Of a DNA stretch of 64,000 nt, positions 15,739 to 23,724 are shown piece by piece. The number at the start of each line of letters is the position of its first letter. Positions within the stretch are counted from its first letter, which is position 1. This DNA comes from Deltaproteobacteria bacterium. Its GTDB lineage: Bacteria > Myxococcota_A > UBA796 > SXON01. The stretch is from positions 128,598 through 192,597 of the forward strand of contig CANLGL010000002.1 of assembly GCA_947490345.1 (NCBI GenBank), read 5' to 3'. Both the position numbers and the translations under genes were made by a program. The notes below the pieces were generated by a model. It was given only the letters and a program-made list of their open reading frames with translations, was not told the DNA's origin and made no database searches.

Positions 15739-17196
15739 CTACCTCCCCCGCCGCGACGCCCAGACGCTCACGCCGAGTAGCAGCACCAGCAGGGGGCCGA
15801 GTCCGATCGCCAGCCAGCGAATCTGGTCGCCGTCCTCGGCAGTCAGCGCCAACCGACGGGCCTTTTTTGCACCACCGATCACTGAGATCCGTGCTTCGTC
15901 CCCGATGAGCCAGCGGAAACTATTTAGTACAAAGCTGGCGTTTCCCGGGCCCTCAGACAAGAGCCCGTTGGTGAACACATCGCTATCGCCGACAACGAGC
16001 ACCCGGCCGATTCCCTTCCGAACCAGCCCGCTGTCGCGACTGACCTCGAGGGCAACCGCCATCGTTGCCGGACCCTGCCCGTCGATCTCGGGCTCGTAGA
16101 GTCCCTGGCCGTTCTTGAGCGCCCCGCCCCGGTCAATCCAGCCATCGCGACTGGTCTCGAGCACGATGGTGCTGCGAATTCCCTCGAGTGGCGGCACCGC
16201 AGCCTGTACGGGCGCTACGCCGCTGACCACCGTCACCAAGCTATCGTCGGACAGATCACGGGTGATCGGGTGCGATTTGTAGCGGGGCACAGGGCGATCG
16301 GGGTACGGGAAAACCAAGATTTTGTCCAGCACCCTGCCCGACGGAATCACCACGCCGAGCCGGCCGAGGATCGAGGGGACGGGCGACTCCGGATCCACCG
16401 CGATCACCAACGCACCGCCGCCGGAGAGGTACGCGAGGATCAGGTCCTCCTCCAGCGATGGGATGGGCACCTTCGGGCGAAGGATCGCGAGCGCCGCGGC
16501 ATCATCTGGAACGCGGGGCACGGGCATGTCCCGCTGCCGAACGAAATCGAGCCGCTCGAGCTTGTAGTCATCCTGCTGCAGAACGGCGGCCGCTTCTGAA
16601 AGGCCGCCCAGGTCGTGGTTCTCGGGGTCGAGCTCGCCGTGGCCCACGAGCGTGTAGACGACCCGGTGATTGTCGGCGGTGAGCTGTGCGAACGCCCGAT
16701 CAAGCGCCTTTTCACCGAGGAATTCGAGGTGGCGCTCCTCCCCTTTGCCGACACGCTTGAAGAGCTCCCTGTCCTTGATGTCGACGCGGGCCGCTCCGCG
16801 TTGCACGACCACGGTGCTGTAGTCGGTGACGCCCAGTTTTTCGGCAGTCAACCGCTCTTTATCGAAGTCTACGAACGCAACGGTGACCACCTGGGAAGCG
16901 AAATCGACCTCGTCCAGCAGGTCCCGAAGCGCGCGGTCTTTGTAGTAGGACTCCTGCTTGCCCCGCTGCCCAGAGAAGGCGGTGACCGTGACCGGTGTTG
17001 CGTCGCGATCGAGCAGAGCCAGCTTGGTGAGGGTATCGGGCAACAACGCCGCGCCCTGGTCGGCACTGAGGTCGATCCGAACACGGTGCAGGTCGACGAG
17101 CAGGTACCCAACGCAAGCCACGGCGACCACGATGACGCTGACGAAGAGCGAGTTGCTCCCGGCGGCGAAGCGTCGGCGGGCCTGGTTCATCGCCAT
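15739..17196 (-). CDS. GldG-like ABC transporter auxiliary protein
   Basis: Membrane protein of 485 residues with a helix at each end (N-terminal SLFVSVIVVAVACVGYLLV, C-terminal IGLGPLLVLLLGVSVWA) around a large periplasmic ABC_transp_aux domain. Motifs include YSTVVVQRGAARVDI, VYTLVGHGELD and LVIAVDPESP. In Bacteroidota GldG serves gliding motility with GldA and GldF; in Myxococcota the same trio is widespread and its substrate is uncertain. Start is ATG 17196 or 17190, both overlapping the permease gene end. Confidence 0.88.
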   Translation of the reverse strand: MAMNQARRRFAAGSNSLFVSVIVVAVACVGYLLVDLHRVRIDLSADQGAALLPDTLTKLALLDRDATPVTVTAFSGQRGKQESYYKDRALRDLLDEVDFASQVVTVAFVDFDKERLTAEKLGVTDYSTVVVQRGAARVDIKDRELFKRVGKGEERHLEFLGEKALDRAFAQLTADNHRVVYTLVGHGELDPENHDLGGLSEAAAVLQQDDYKLERLDFVRQRDMPVPRVPDDAAALAILRPKVPIPSLEEDLILAYLSGGGALVIAVDPESPVPSILGRLGVVIPSGRVLDKILVFPYPDRPVPRYKSHPITRDLSDDSLVTVVSGVAPVQAAVPPLEGIRSTIVLETSRDGWIDRGGALKNGQGLYEPEIDGQGPATMAVALEVSRDSGLVRKGIGRVLVVGDSDVFTNGLLSEGPGNASFVLNSFRWLIGDEARISVIGGAKKARRLALTAEDGDQIRWLAIGLGPLLVLLLGVSVWASRRGR

Positions 17197-17897
17197 CGGC
17201 GGGACTCAAGCGAGCGGTAGGTCAGGAACAGGAAGGTGAAGGTCATCGCCGTGAAGTAGTAGACATCGGCGCTGTCGATGATCCCGCGCCCGAAGGCTTC
17301 CAGGTGGTTGAGCACACCGAAGGGCTGGAGCTTCAGGGCCAGATCGTCGCCGACGAGCGCCTCGGCCCGGCTGATCAACCAAAAGGGCAAAAGCACGAGA
17401 ATACCGAGGAGGCCGGCGGCGAGTTGGTCATCCAACAGCGTGCTCGTGAAGAGGCCGGCGGCGCAGAACGCGCCGGCGACGAGGAGCAACCCGACGTAGG
17501 TGGAGAACACCACGCCCCAGTCGGGGTCACCGTAATAGGCCAGGATGATCGGTAGCACACCGGTGCCCACGAACATGAGGCCGCACAGCGTCACCGACGC
17601 GAGCCACTTCCCGATGACAAGGGAGAATGGCGAAATGGGCGCGGTGAGCAGCATTTCCAGGGTTCCTTGCCGGCGTTCCTCAGCGAAGTGGCGCATCGTG
17701 AGCATCGGCAGGATGAACAACTCGGCGATTGCCAGGTTGCTGGACAGGACGCGGAGGCTCGCTTCCCCGGTCAGGGTGACGCCGAGGTAGAAGAAGAGCC
17801 CGGCGAGGAACAGGAAAACAGCCAGAAAGGCGTACGCCGTTGGGTTGACCGCGTAGATCCGGAGCTCCTTCTTCCAGATGGTCGTGACCGAATTCAT
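17187..17897 (-). CDS. ABC transporter permease, GldF-like
   Basis: A 236-residue integral membrane protein with about six helices, beginning MNSVTTIWKKELRIYAVNPTAYA cut as MNSVTTIWKKELRIY / AVNPTAYAFLAVFLF, a usual ABC2 membrane start with a cytoplasmic helix. The family pattern MRHFAEERRQGTLEMLLTAP lies between helices 2 and 3. The ATG overlaps the ATPase stop (ATGA), so ATPase and permease are translated together. Substrate unknown; a role in envelope or motility export is inferred from the GldA/F/G arrangement. Confidence 0.9.
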   Translation of the reverse strand: MNSVTTIWKKELRIYAVNPTAYAFLAVFLFLAGLFFYLGVTLTGEASLRVLSSNLAIAELFILPMLTMRHFAEERRQGTLEMLLTAPISPFSLVIGKWLASVTLCGLMFVGTGVLPIILAYYGDPDWGVVFSTYVGLLLVAGAFCAAGLFTSTLLDDQLAAGLLGILVLLPFWLISRAEALVGDDLALKLQPFGVLNHLEAFGRGIIDSADVYYFTAMTFTFLFLTYRSLESRRWR

Positions 17898-18823
17898 GCT
17901 TGGCCGCCCTCGCGACCGACGATATGGATGAAGGCGTCTTCCAGGGTCGGTGCGCGACGTTCCAGGGCTCGAAGCTGAAACTCGCCCGCTGCAGCCCGGG
18001 TGGCCAGAAGCTCCCTCGGGTCTGTGGTTGCCCGCACGCACCACGCGTCCCAGCCATCGACGGCCGGCAGGGGCTCTACCTGGGCGATTCCCGGCAGGCT
18101 ACCGAGCCGGGGACCGTCAATCCCACGTACTTCCACGTAGGTCCACGCTCCGCCCGGAGCTTGCTCGCGAAGCTCGGCCAACGTGCCCTGCGCGACAACC
18201 CGGCCTCGGTCGATGATGATCGCTCGCGGGCACAGCGCATCCACTTCCGAGAGGATGTGCGTGCTCAGAATCACCGTGTGGGAGCCCGCGAGCGAAAGGA
18301 TCAGCTCCCTGATTCCGGCCAACTGGGCGGGATCGAGGCCAGAGGTTGGCTCATCCAAGATCAGCACGCTCGGGTCATGCAAGAGCGCCTGAGCAAGCCC
18401 GACCCGCTGTCGGTACCCCTTCGACAACGAGCCGAGCAGCCGGCTTTCCCAGCCACGAAGGCCCACGCGCTCCATGGTGTCGCCGATGACGGTGGCGCGC
18501 TTGGCCTTGGGGACTCGCCTGAGCTCGGCGCAAAACTGCAAGTAGGCCCCGACGCTGAGCTCCGGGTAGAGCGGCGGAGTTTCCGGCAGGTAGCCCACAC
18601 GCTCGCGCACCTCGTACGGCTCGTCAAAAACGTCGTAGCCCGCCACCCGTACGACCCCGGCCGTCGCGGGTATGTAGCCCGTGAGGATCCGCATGGTCGT
18701 GGTCTTGCCCGCACCATTTGGGCCCAGGAAGCCCACGATCTCGCCCTTTTGAATCGTGAAGCTCACATCGTCGAGGGCGAGGCGCGGCCCAAACGTCTTG
18801 GTGAGCCTTGAGACTTCAATCAT
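17894..18823 (-). CDS. ABC transporter ATP-binding protein, GldA-like
   Basis: Nucleotide-binding subunit (309 residues) for the permease downstream. It shows Walker A GPNGAGKTT, Q-loop region YLPETPPLYPELSV, signature LSKGYRQRVGLAQALLHDP, Walker B VLILDEPTSGLDP and the H-loop STHILSEVD. LSKGY in place of LSGGQ is common in the GldA/drug-export group. The extra C-terminal region after 220 is also usual for that group. ATG 18823 lies 25 bases from the divergent SurA-like gene start. It is the first gene of the nine-gene minus-strand run. Confidence 0.95.
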   Translation of the reverse strand: MIEVSRLTKTFGPRLALDDVSFTIQKGEIVGFLGPNGAGKTTTMRILTGYIPATAGVVRVAGYDVFDEPYEVRERVGYLPETPPLYPELSVGAYLQFCAELRRVPKAKRATVIGDTMERVGLRGWESRLLGSLSKGYRQRVGLAQALLHDPSVLILDEPTSGLDPAQLAGIRELILSLAGSHTVILSTHILSEVDALCPRAIIIDRGRVVAQGTLAELREQAPGGAWTYVEVRGIDGPRLGSLPGIAQVEPLPAVDGWDAWCVRATTDPRELLATRAAAGEFQLRALERRAPTLEDAFIHIVGREGGQA

Positions 18824-18848
18824 GGCCGTCGGGGTTAACGCGAACGGG

Positions 18849-19358
18849 ATGTTCGTGTTGAGCCTGTCACTGGCCCTCGCCGAGCCGCTCGACCGCGTGC
18901 TTTTCATCGTTGGCGAGCGGATCGTGACCCAGAGCGACGTCGCGTTTGAGACCTTCTTTGACGCGCACGACCAGAGCCCGGTGCCCGCCTTCGAGGACTC
19001 CAGCACTCCGCTGCCAGATCGACTTCGAGACATGGCGGTAATCCGGCAGCTTGCGGGGGATGTTTCCGTCTTCCGGCCGTCAGCGGCGGAGGTGCGCACC
19101 CGCGCGGAGGCCTTCCTGGCGCACTGGCCCCGTGCTGACGACGGGCTCGCCGATCTCCGGGATTGGGGGCTCGACGAGCAGGCGTTCATGGGCCATCTGT
19201 ACAGTCGGATGGTCGTCGAGAAGTACGTCCTGCGCAGCGTTGCCGTCCCCATCGGACCCCAAGATGACGCGGAGATCGTGGCCTGGCGCCTCCGGTTCGC
19301 CGCGTGGATCGCGGACCTGCGGGGGCGGGCAGACGTGCGCAAGGCGACGATTCCGTGA
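18849..19358 (+). CDS. SurA/PpiD N-domain-like periplasmic protein
   Basis: A 169-residue exported protein. A short signal (MFVLSLSLALA) is followed by EPLDRVLFIVGERIVTQSDV, the start expected of SurA-type chaperones (LDrIvavVgdevI..Sd). The remainder is helical (WPRADDGLADLRDWGLDEQAFM), like the SurA N-terminal chaperone domain, but no PPIase (parvulin) domain is present. ATG 18849 places the signal correctly; ATG 18822 is a longer option. Its stop overlaps the rimI start by 4 bases (GTGA). A chaperone role is inferred. Confidence 0.75.
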   Translation: MFVLSLSLALAEPLDRVLFIVGERIVTQSDVAFETFFDAHDQSPVPAFEDSSTPLPDRLRDMAVIRQLAGDVSVFRPSAAEVRTRAEAFLAHWPRADDGLADLRDWGLDEQAFMGHLYSRMVVEKYVLRSVAVPIGPQDDAEIVAWRLRFAAWIADLRGRADVRKATIP

Positions 19359-19831
19359 GCGTGCGCGAAGTCGGCCCCCAGGACCTGGCTCGCATCTTGG
19401 AGTTGGAGGAGCTGTGTTTCGGTGCGGAGGCATGGACATCGTCGATGGTTGCGGAGGAGTTCGGACGATCCGGGGGGATATTCTTGGGCGTGGGTCATCC
19501 ACTCGACGCCTACGTCTGTGGCTGGGCGATCGTCGGCGAACTGCACCTGCTGCAAATCGCAGTTCATCCCGATGCGCGGCGACGGGGCCTCGCGACCCAG
19601 GTCCACGAGGCGTTGCTCCGGGCGGCGGCCCCACATGCCGAGTACGGCTGGTTGGAGGTCAAGGTCGGCAACGCCGCGGCGATCTCGTTCTATGAGCGCC
19701 TCGGGTGGGTACCCACCGGGCGGCGTCCTTGCTACTATGCCGATGGTAGCGATGCGATCGTGTTCCGACTGCCCTCGCTGGCGCCGCCTACCACTCCTGC
19801 CCCGAAAACCGCCACGTCTTCGCCACGGTGA
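19355..19831 (+). CDS. rimI: Ribosomal-protein-alanine N-acetyltransferase RimI-like GNAT
   Basis: A GNAT-fold acetyltransferase of 158 residues. The acetyl-CoA binding region is LLQIAVHPDARRRGLATQ, followed by EYGWLEVKVGNAAAISFYERLG and GRRPCYYADGSDAIVF, the RimI C-terminal signature. GTG 19355 overlaps the previous stop. The protein ends in a Pro/Thr/Ser tail whose codons overlap the end of the convergent AgmX-like gene by 44 bases. The family acetylates N-terminal alanine of ribosomal protein S18; other N-terminal substrates are possible. Confidence 0.9.
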   Translation: MSVREVGPQDLARILELEELCFGAEAWTSSMVAEEFGRSGGIFLGVGHPLDAYVCGWAIVGELHLLQIAVHPDARRRGLATQVHEALLRAAAPHAEYGWLEVKVGNAAAISFYERLGWVPTGRRPCYYADGSDAIVFRLPSLAPPTTPAPKTATSSPR

Positions 19832-20705
19832 ACTCGTGCGAGATTTTCTGGAAGCGCCACCCCCCGACCTGCCGGCGAATGCAGGCATCGACGGCATCGT
19901 CCTGGGCTTCGAGTGCCTTGGTCGAAATCTTGCCGACGGTGCCGTCGGGCATGATCTTGAAGGTGACCTTCCAACTGCCTTTGAAGGAGGAGTCGGCCTT
20001 GAGTCTGGCGGCGACGCAGGTCTCGATCTGCGGCGCATAGGCGCCGCTGACCTCCTTGGCCATGGCGCGAATCTCCTCGTCGTCCTCGAGCACGATGGTG
20101 TTGGACCTGTTGACCTTGATGTCGACTGAGCCCAACGTTGACGTGCCCGCGCCCCCGGTAGTCGTCGCGACTGTCGCGTCCGTGCGAGGTCCCCCGGGGG
20201 TGTAGGTGACGGTCGTGGCGTCAGGTGCATCCGCCGTCCGCGCGCCCGAGGGGAGGGAAGGGATATTCCCCACAGAGGGTAGGCCGGGGTCGCGGCGGAG
20301 GCCGGGCTTTTTCGTCGGCGGCTGAACCGCGCCGGGCGCGCTTACCGGCCGCTCCTGCGAGGCGATCAGGCCGTCGCGAGGGGCCATATAGACGTCGTCC
20401 AATTCGTAGACGAGCTCTTCCTCTGCCAACTGCACTTGCCAGTACCCCACGGCGCCGAGCGCGGCTAGAGCCGCCGCGGCGAGCGCTCCGACAACGCGGC
20501 TACGTGCCCTCCGGCGACGCTCCTGCGCGATGTGCACCGCGGCGAGCTTCTGCTTCTGCTCAAGTCCGGGGTCGGTCGGCGCCTCCTCCCCCGGAATCTC
20601 CAGCATGCAGTGGGGGCAATTGCCACCTGCCCGTAGCAGATCGGGGGAGATGCCCCCTTTGCAGTAGGGGCAGGCGGGGCCGGGATTCTTGGGTAGGGCG
20701 GTCAC
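19788..20705 (-). CDS. Zinc-ribbon, single-pass membrane protein with AgmX/PglI C-terminal domain
   Basis: A 305-residue protein. Two CxxC pairs (CPYCKGG near 13, CPHC near 31) form a zinc ribbon; a basic stretch RRRRARSRVV precedes one transmembrane helix (about 72-90). A Pro/Thr-rich linker leads to the C-terminal AgmX/PglI domain (IETCVAARLKADSSFKGSWK and FKIMPDGTVGKISTKALE), which has two conserved cysteines. Such domains occur in Myxococcota adventurous-gliding proteins and resemble TonB C-domains. Start is GTG 20705. A role in envelope spanning or motility is inference. Confidence 0.85.
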   Translation of the reverse strand: MTALPKNPGPACPYCKGGISPDLLRAGGNCPHCMLEIPGEEAPTDPGLEQKQKLAAVHIAQERRRRARSRVVGALAAAALAALGAVGYWQVQLAEEELVYELDDVYMAPRDGLIASQERPVSAPGAVQPPTKKPGLRRDPGLPSVGNIPSLPSGARTADAPDATTVTYTPGGPRTDATVATTTGGAGTSTLGSVDIKVNRSNTIVLEDDEEIRAMAKEVSGAYAPQIETCVAARLKADSSFKGSWKVTFKIMPDGTVGKISTKALEAQDDAVDACIRRQVGGWRFQKISHEFTVAKTWRFSGQEW

Positions 20706-20751
20706 GGGCGCGTGAGGCTAACGGGGCGGCTCGGGACGAGGCAAGGCAAGC

Positions 20752-21630
20752 TCAGGATCCTGACACCTTCTCACCCGACCACTCCGACATTCCGCCCAGC
20801 ACATTGACGACATGCGTGGCCCCGATGCTGGTCATGAACTCCGCAGCTGACGCGCTCCTTCCCCCGCCCTGGCACACGAAGACGAGGTGCGTCGTCTGCC
20901 CGAGCTCCTGGTATCGGTGGGGCAACTCGTCCAAGGGGATGTGCCGAGCGATCGGTGAGCGCTGCGAACGGAACTCCTTGAGTGTACGCACATCGACGAG
21001 CAGGTAGGGGCTGTCGGCCTCTTGGAGCAATGCCAAGGCATCTGCGCTTGCGACGTCTCGGACGGCCGCGGCCGGGGCACCCGGCGTGCGGAGCTGGCCG
21101 TCACCGGTGGCATGCTCTGGTGCTGCGGGCGGCGGAGGCGGGGGCGGGTCCCGCCCCTCGACGGTGGCGACGATGTCGAGCAGGCGGTCGACCTTCGGCA
21201 GCCCGCGTTCCGCCAAGCGCACGGTCCCGTCCTTGCCGACGAGCACCACTTGGTCACGACAAACTGGCGCCACGCGCCCGGAAGCTCGGTACCCACGCGC
21301 CGCCAGTGCCAGCGGATCGTAGAGAAGGAAGGTCTCCACCCCCAAGCCGGTTCGCCAGGCGCGGAGCGCGTCCGTCCGCGAGGTGTTCACCCCGAAGACT
21401 GCGCAGTCCAGGGCCTCGAACCGGGATCGCTCCGCATCCAGCCCGCGTAGCCATGCGCCCGTGCCCTCGTCGAGCGAGCGAAGGAAGACGAGGAGGACAT
21501 GAAGATTGCCCTTGAAATCCTGCAGCTTGATCCAGGTTCCATCGTCAGCGGTGAGCGAGAGGCCCGTCGCGGGCGAGCCGACGGCGAGGGGCTTCCAACG
21601 GAGGAACTCGATGAGGCTCGGCATCGCCAC
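20752..21630 (-). CDS. Peroxiredoxin-like domain fused to rhodanese domain
   Basis: Residues about 15-165 have the AhpC/TSA (thioredoxin fold) pattern: LQDFKGNLHVLLVFLRSLDE, FGVNTSRTDALRAW and DQVVLVGKDGTVR. The place of the peroxidatic Cys motif is taken by SLDEGTGAW, so ordinary peroxidase chemistry is unlikely. A proline tract (seven Pro) links to a C-terminal rhodanese domain (about 195-292) with SPYLLVDVRTLKEFRSQRSP and the active-site loop CQGGGRSA with its cysteine. It may handle sulfane sulfur or be a thiol relay. Start ATG 21630 or 21624. It is flanked by unrelated genes. Confidence 0.8.
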   Translation of the reverse strand: MAMPSLIEFLRWKPLAVGSPATGLSLTADDGTWIKLQDFKGNLHVLLVFLRSLDEGTGAWLRGLDAERSRFEALDCAVFGVNTSRTDALRAWRTGLGVETFLLYDPLALAARGYRASGRVAPVCRDQVVLVGKDGTVRLAERGLPKVDRLLDIVATVEGRDPPPPPPPAAPEHATGDGQLRTPGAPAAAVRDVASADALALLQEADSPYLLVDVRTLKEFRSQRSPIARHIPLDELPHRYQELGQTTHLVFVCQGGGRSASAAEFMTSIGATHVVNVLGGMSEWSGEKVSGS

Positions 21631-21663
21631 TCCTACCGCGCTGCGCTCGGTCGGGCTTGTAAG

Positions 21664-23685
21664 CTAGCCAGCCTCGGCGCGGGCCTCGTCGCGTCGGCGG
21701 AGCGCCTCAAGCAGCAGGAACTCGGCCTGACCGTGGATGTTGTCAGCCCCGGTGTCGTCGAAGCGCACCTCAAATCGGCCCGCCGCCAGGGTCGCGAGCG
21801 AATACAGGGCTTCCTCCCCCGTCCGGCGCCCGTGCTGAGCGGCGACGATCTGCCCCTCGCGTACCTGGACCGCACCGGGGTCACTCTCCGCGGTGATCTG
21901 CACCAGCGCCGTCTTGCCCCCGAGCGTAAGCGTCTGCAGCAGATCGATGAGACCGAGGTCGGCGAGCGTGCCGGAGATACCCACGCTCTGCGCGGGGCGC
22001 CGCGCGATCGCCCGACGGATCTTGGCGACCACCACATCGGGATGCAGCGGCTTCTCCAGAACATCTTCCGCCCCGAGCTCCAAGCCGCGGGCGACGTCAC
22101 GGGCGCCGCCGCCCTTGTCGGTGATGAGGATGACGGGGATGTGGCGGGTGTTGTCGTGGCGGCGCAGCTCCAGAATCAACGAGATGCCGTCCTTCCGGGG
22201 CAGCCGCAGGTTGGCAACGATGGCAGCGGGGACCAGATTGCGCGCCAACTGCGCTGCCTGTTCACCGTCCGCGGCCACGATCACGTCGAAGCCGGCGGCC
22301 CCGAGGCGGGCCTCCAGGGCGGTGAGCACCGCCGCTTCGCGTTCCGCCACGATCACGGCCGACGAACCGCCGCCGCCAGCGGCAACCTGATGGCGTAGCC
22401 CCTGTCGGCGAAGGACGTGTGCGAGCGCGCGAAGCACCCGGGCGTCGTGGCGAGCGGCCTCGGCGCCGAGGGCCTCCACCGGATCGCCCCCGTCGAGCAC
22501 CGCGGATCGAACGGCAGCGCGCGCGCTGTAGACGATTTCGACCCGAAGGTCGCGACCGGGACCCTCCTGGCCCGCGAGCCGACGCTCGACGCCGGTAAGC
22601 AGCCCTTCCACATCCCAAGGAGGCTCGAACTGGCGCAGGACGGTCATCGCCAACGCGAACCGACGCCCCTCGTCCCGGGAGTCCATCATTCCCGAGATGA
22701 GGCTGAGCTCGTCGATGTCGCAGAAGAGCGCAGCGAGCTGTACTGCGTCGCGATCTTCGGGTCGGAGATCGAGCTCCTCGGCGAGGGAGTGAGCCAGTCG
22801 AGCGGTACGCCGCACGCGTGCGCGCGCGTCCATCTGTCGCGACTCTCCAGCCAGAAGCAGGAACTCCGTCAGCTGCATGAAGAAGTGCCGGGCGCGATCG
22901 TCTGGCACGGCACTGCGTCCGCTGACACCGAAGGAGTCGATCGGACAAAGTTGGAGTCGGGCGCAAGCCCGTCGCCACCCGATGAGGTACGGATCGAGCT
23001 GCCGAGCGTGGCAACGTCGGTAAAAAAGCCGCACCTGTCGGTCTGATCCCAGAAGCGTCGTCACCGAATCGGCATCGCTGACGACCTGGGCATCCCCCCC
23101 TTCGAGCGCCTCCAGCCGTCGCAGCGCGGCGGCCATCGCCGGGTCGAACTCGACCAAAACGCTGATGGCGTCGTCGGGGTCGGCCAATCGCGCGTCAGTG
23201 ACGCGGACCGTCGCGGCCGCCTCGACAGGGGTTTGCGGTACCAAGCGTTCGACGAGGCGGCGAAGCGCCGGGCGCGAGGCGATGAAGAGGCGCAGTCGCG
23301 CGGCCTGCGTCGCTGCCTGGACATCCCGCAAGGCGGTGATGTCGGTGGGGTCGGACGTCAAAAGCGACAGCACACGCTTTTCGGGATCCAGAAACGTCGG
23401 TACGAGAAGTCGCTCGCGCATCAGCCCGGCGGGCAAGAGCGCGAGCACGTCCGCCGCGATCTGCAGCTTGTCGACACGATCGTCAGGGACGAGGTTGAGC
23501 CTGAACTGTTGCGCGAGCGCGCGGCTCAAGGCGGACTCGTCCAGGATACCGAGCGCGAGGGCGACGTCGCCGAACCGCAGGCCCGATCCGTCGGTCTCCG
23601 CCATTCGCGTCAGCACGGTGGCCACCTGCGCCGGGCTGAGGATGCCCAGGGTGACGCAGATCTCGCCCAGAGGAGCGTGGCTCAT
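21664..23685 (-). CDS. Multidomain signalling protein: MshEN-like, degenerate HD, pseudo-receiver, DUF4388
   Basis: A 673-residue protein. The N-terminus (GEICVTLGILSPAQVATVL and FGDVALALGILDESALSRAL) is a GspE_N/MshEN-type fold, which can bind c-di-GMP. A helical middle resembles an HD-type domain, but the metal pair reads AALFCDID instead of HD. The receiver (about 445-560) has VIVAERE for the acidic pair and AAIVANLRLPRKDG, so the phospho-Asp is Asn: it cannot be phosphorylated normally. The C-terminus (SGTLADLGLIDLLQTLTLGG) is DUF4388, common in Myxococcota. ATG 23685 gives MSHAPLGE; 23694 is nine bases longer. It is divergent from the next gene, with 39 bases between. Confidence 0.83.
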   Translation of the reverse strand: MSHAPLGEICVTLGILSPAQVATVLTRMAETDGSGLRFGDVALALGILDESALSRALAQQFRLNLVPDDRVDKLQIAADVLALLPAGLMRERLLVPTFLDPEKRVLSLLTSDPTDITALRDVQAATQAARLRLFIASRPALRRLVERLVPQTPVEAAATVRVTDARLADPDDAISVLVEFDPAMAAALRRLEALEGGDAQVVSDADSVTTLLGSDRQVRLFYRRCHARQLDPYLIGWRRACARLQLCPIDSFGVSGRSAVPDDRARHFFMQLTEFLLLAGESRQMDARARVRRTARLAHSLAEELDLRPEDRDAVQLAALFCDIDELSLISGMMDSRDEGRRFALAMTVLRQFEPPWDVEGLLTGVERRLAGQEGPGRDLRVEIVYSARAAVRSAVLDGGDPVEALGAEAARHDARVLRALAHVLRRQGLRHQVAAGGGGSSAVIVAEREAAVLTALEARLGAAGFDVIVAADGEQAAQLARNLVPAAIVANLRLPRKDGISLILELRRHDNTRHIPVILITDKGGGARDVARGLELGAEDVLEKPLHPDVVVAKIRRAIARRPAQSVGISGTLADLGLIDLLQTLTLGGKTALVQITAESDPGAVQVREGQIVAAQHGRRTGEEALYSLATLAAGRFEVRFDDTGADNIHGQAEFLLLEALRRRDEARAEAG

Positions 23686-23724
23686 GCACCCCATCTATCC
23701 CCGATCCGGAATAGGCTGCGGTCC

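Noticed and set aside
9136-18823. An undescribed gliding-motility system from the GldA/F/G-like genes
   Set aside because: The trio and DUF4340 are common in Myxococcota and other phyla; nothing here shows a gliding role.
18824-20230. Upstream extension of the ABC ATPase frame on the minus strand, up to 778 residues
   Set aside because: It is antisense to the SurA-like gene and rimI; the residues are Arg/Ser/Pro-rich and the ATPase proper starts MIEVSRLTKTFG at 18823.
23233-23724. Upstream extension of the HEAT protein
   Set aside because: It runs antisense inside the DUF4388 gene; ATG 23725 is adequate and lies in the intergenic gap.
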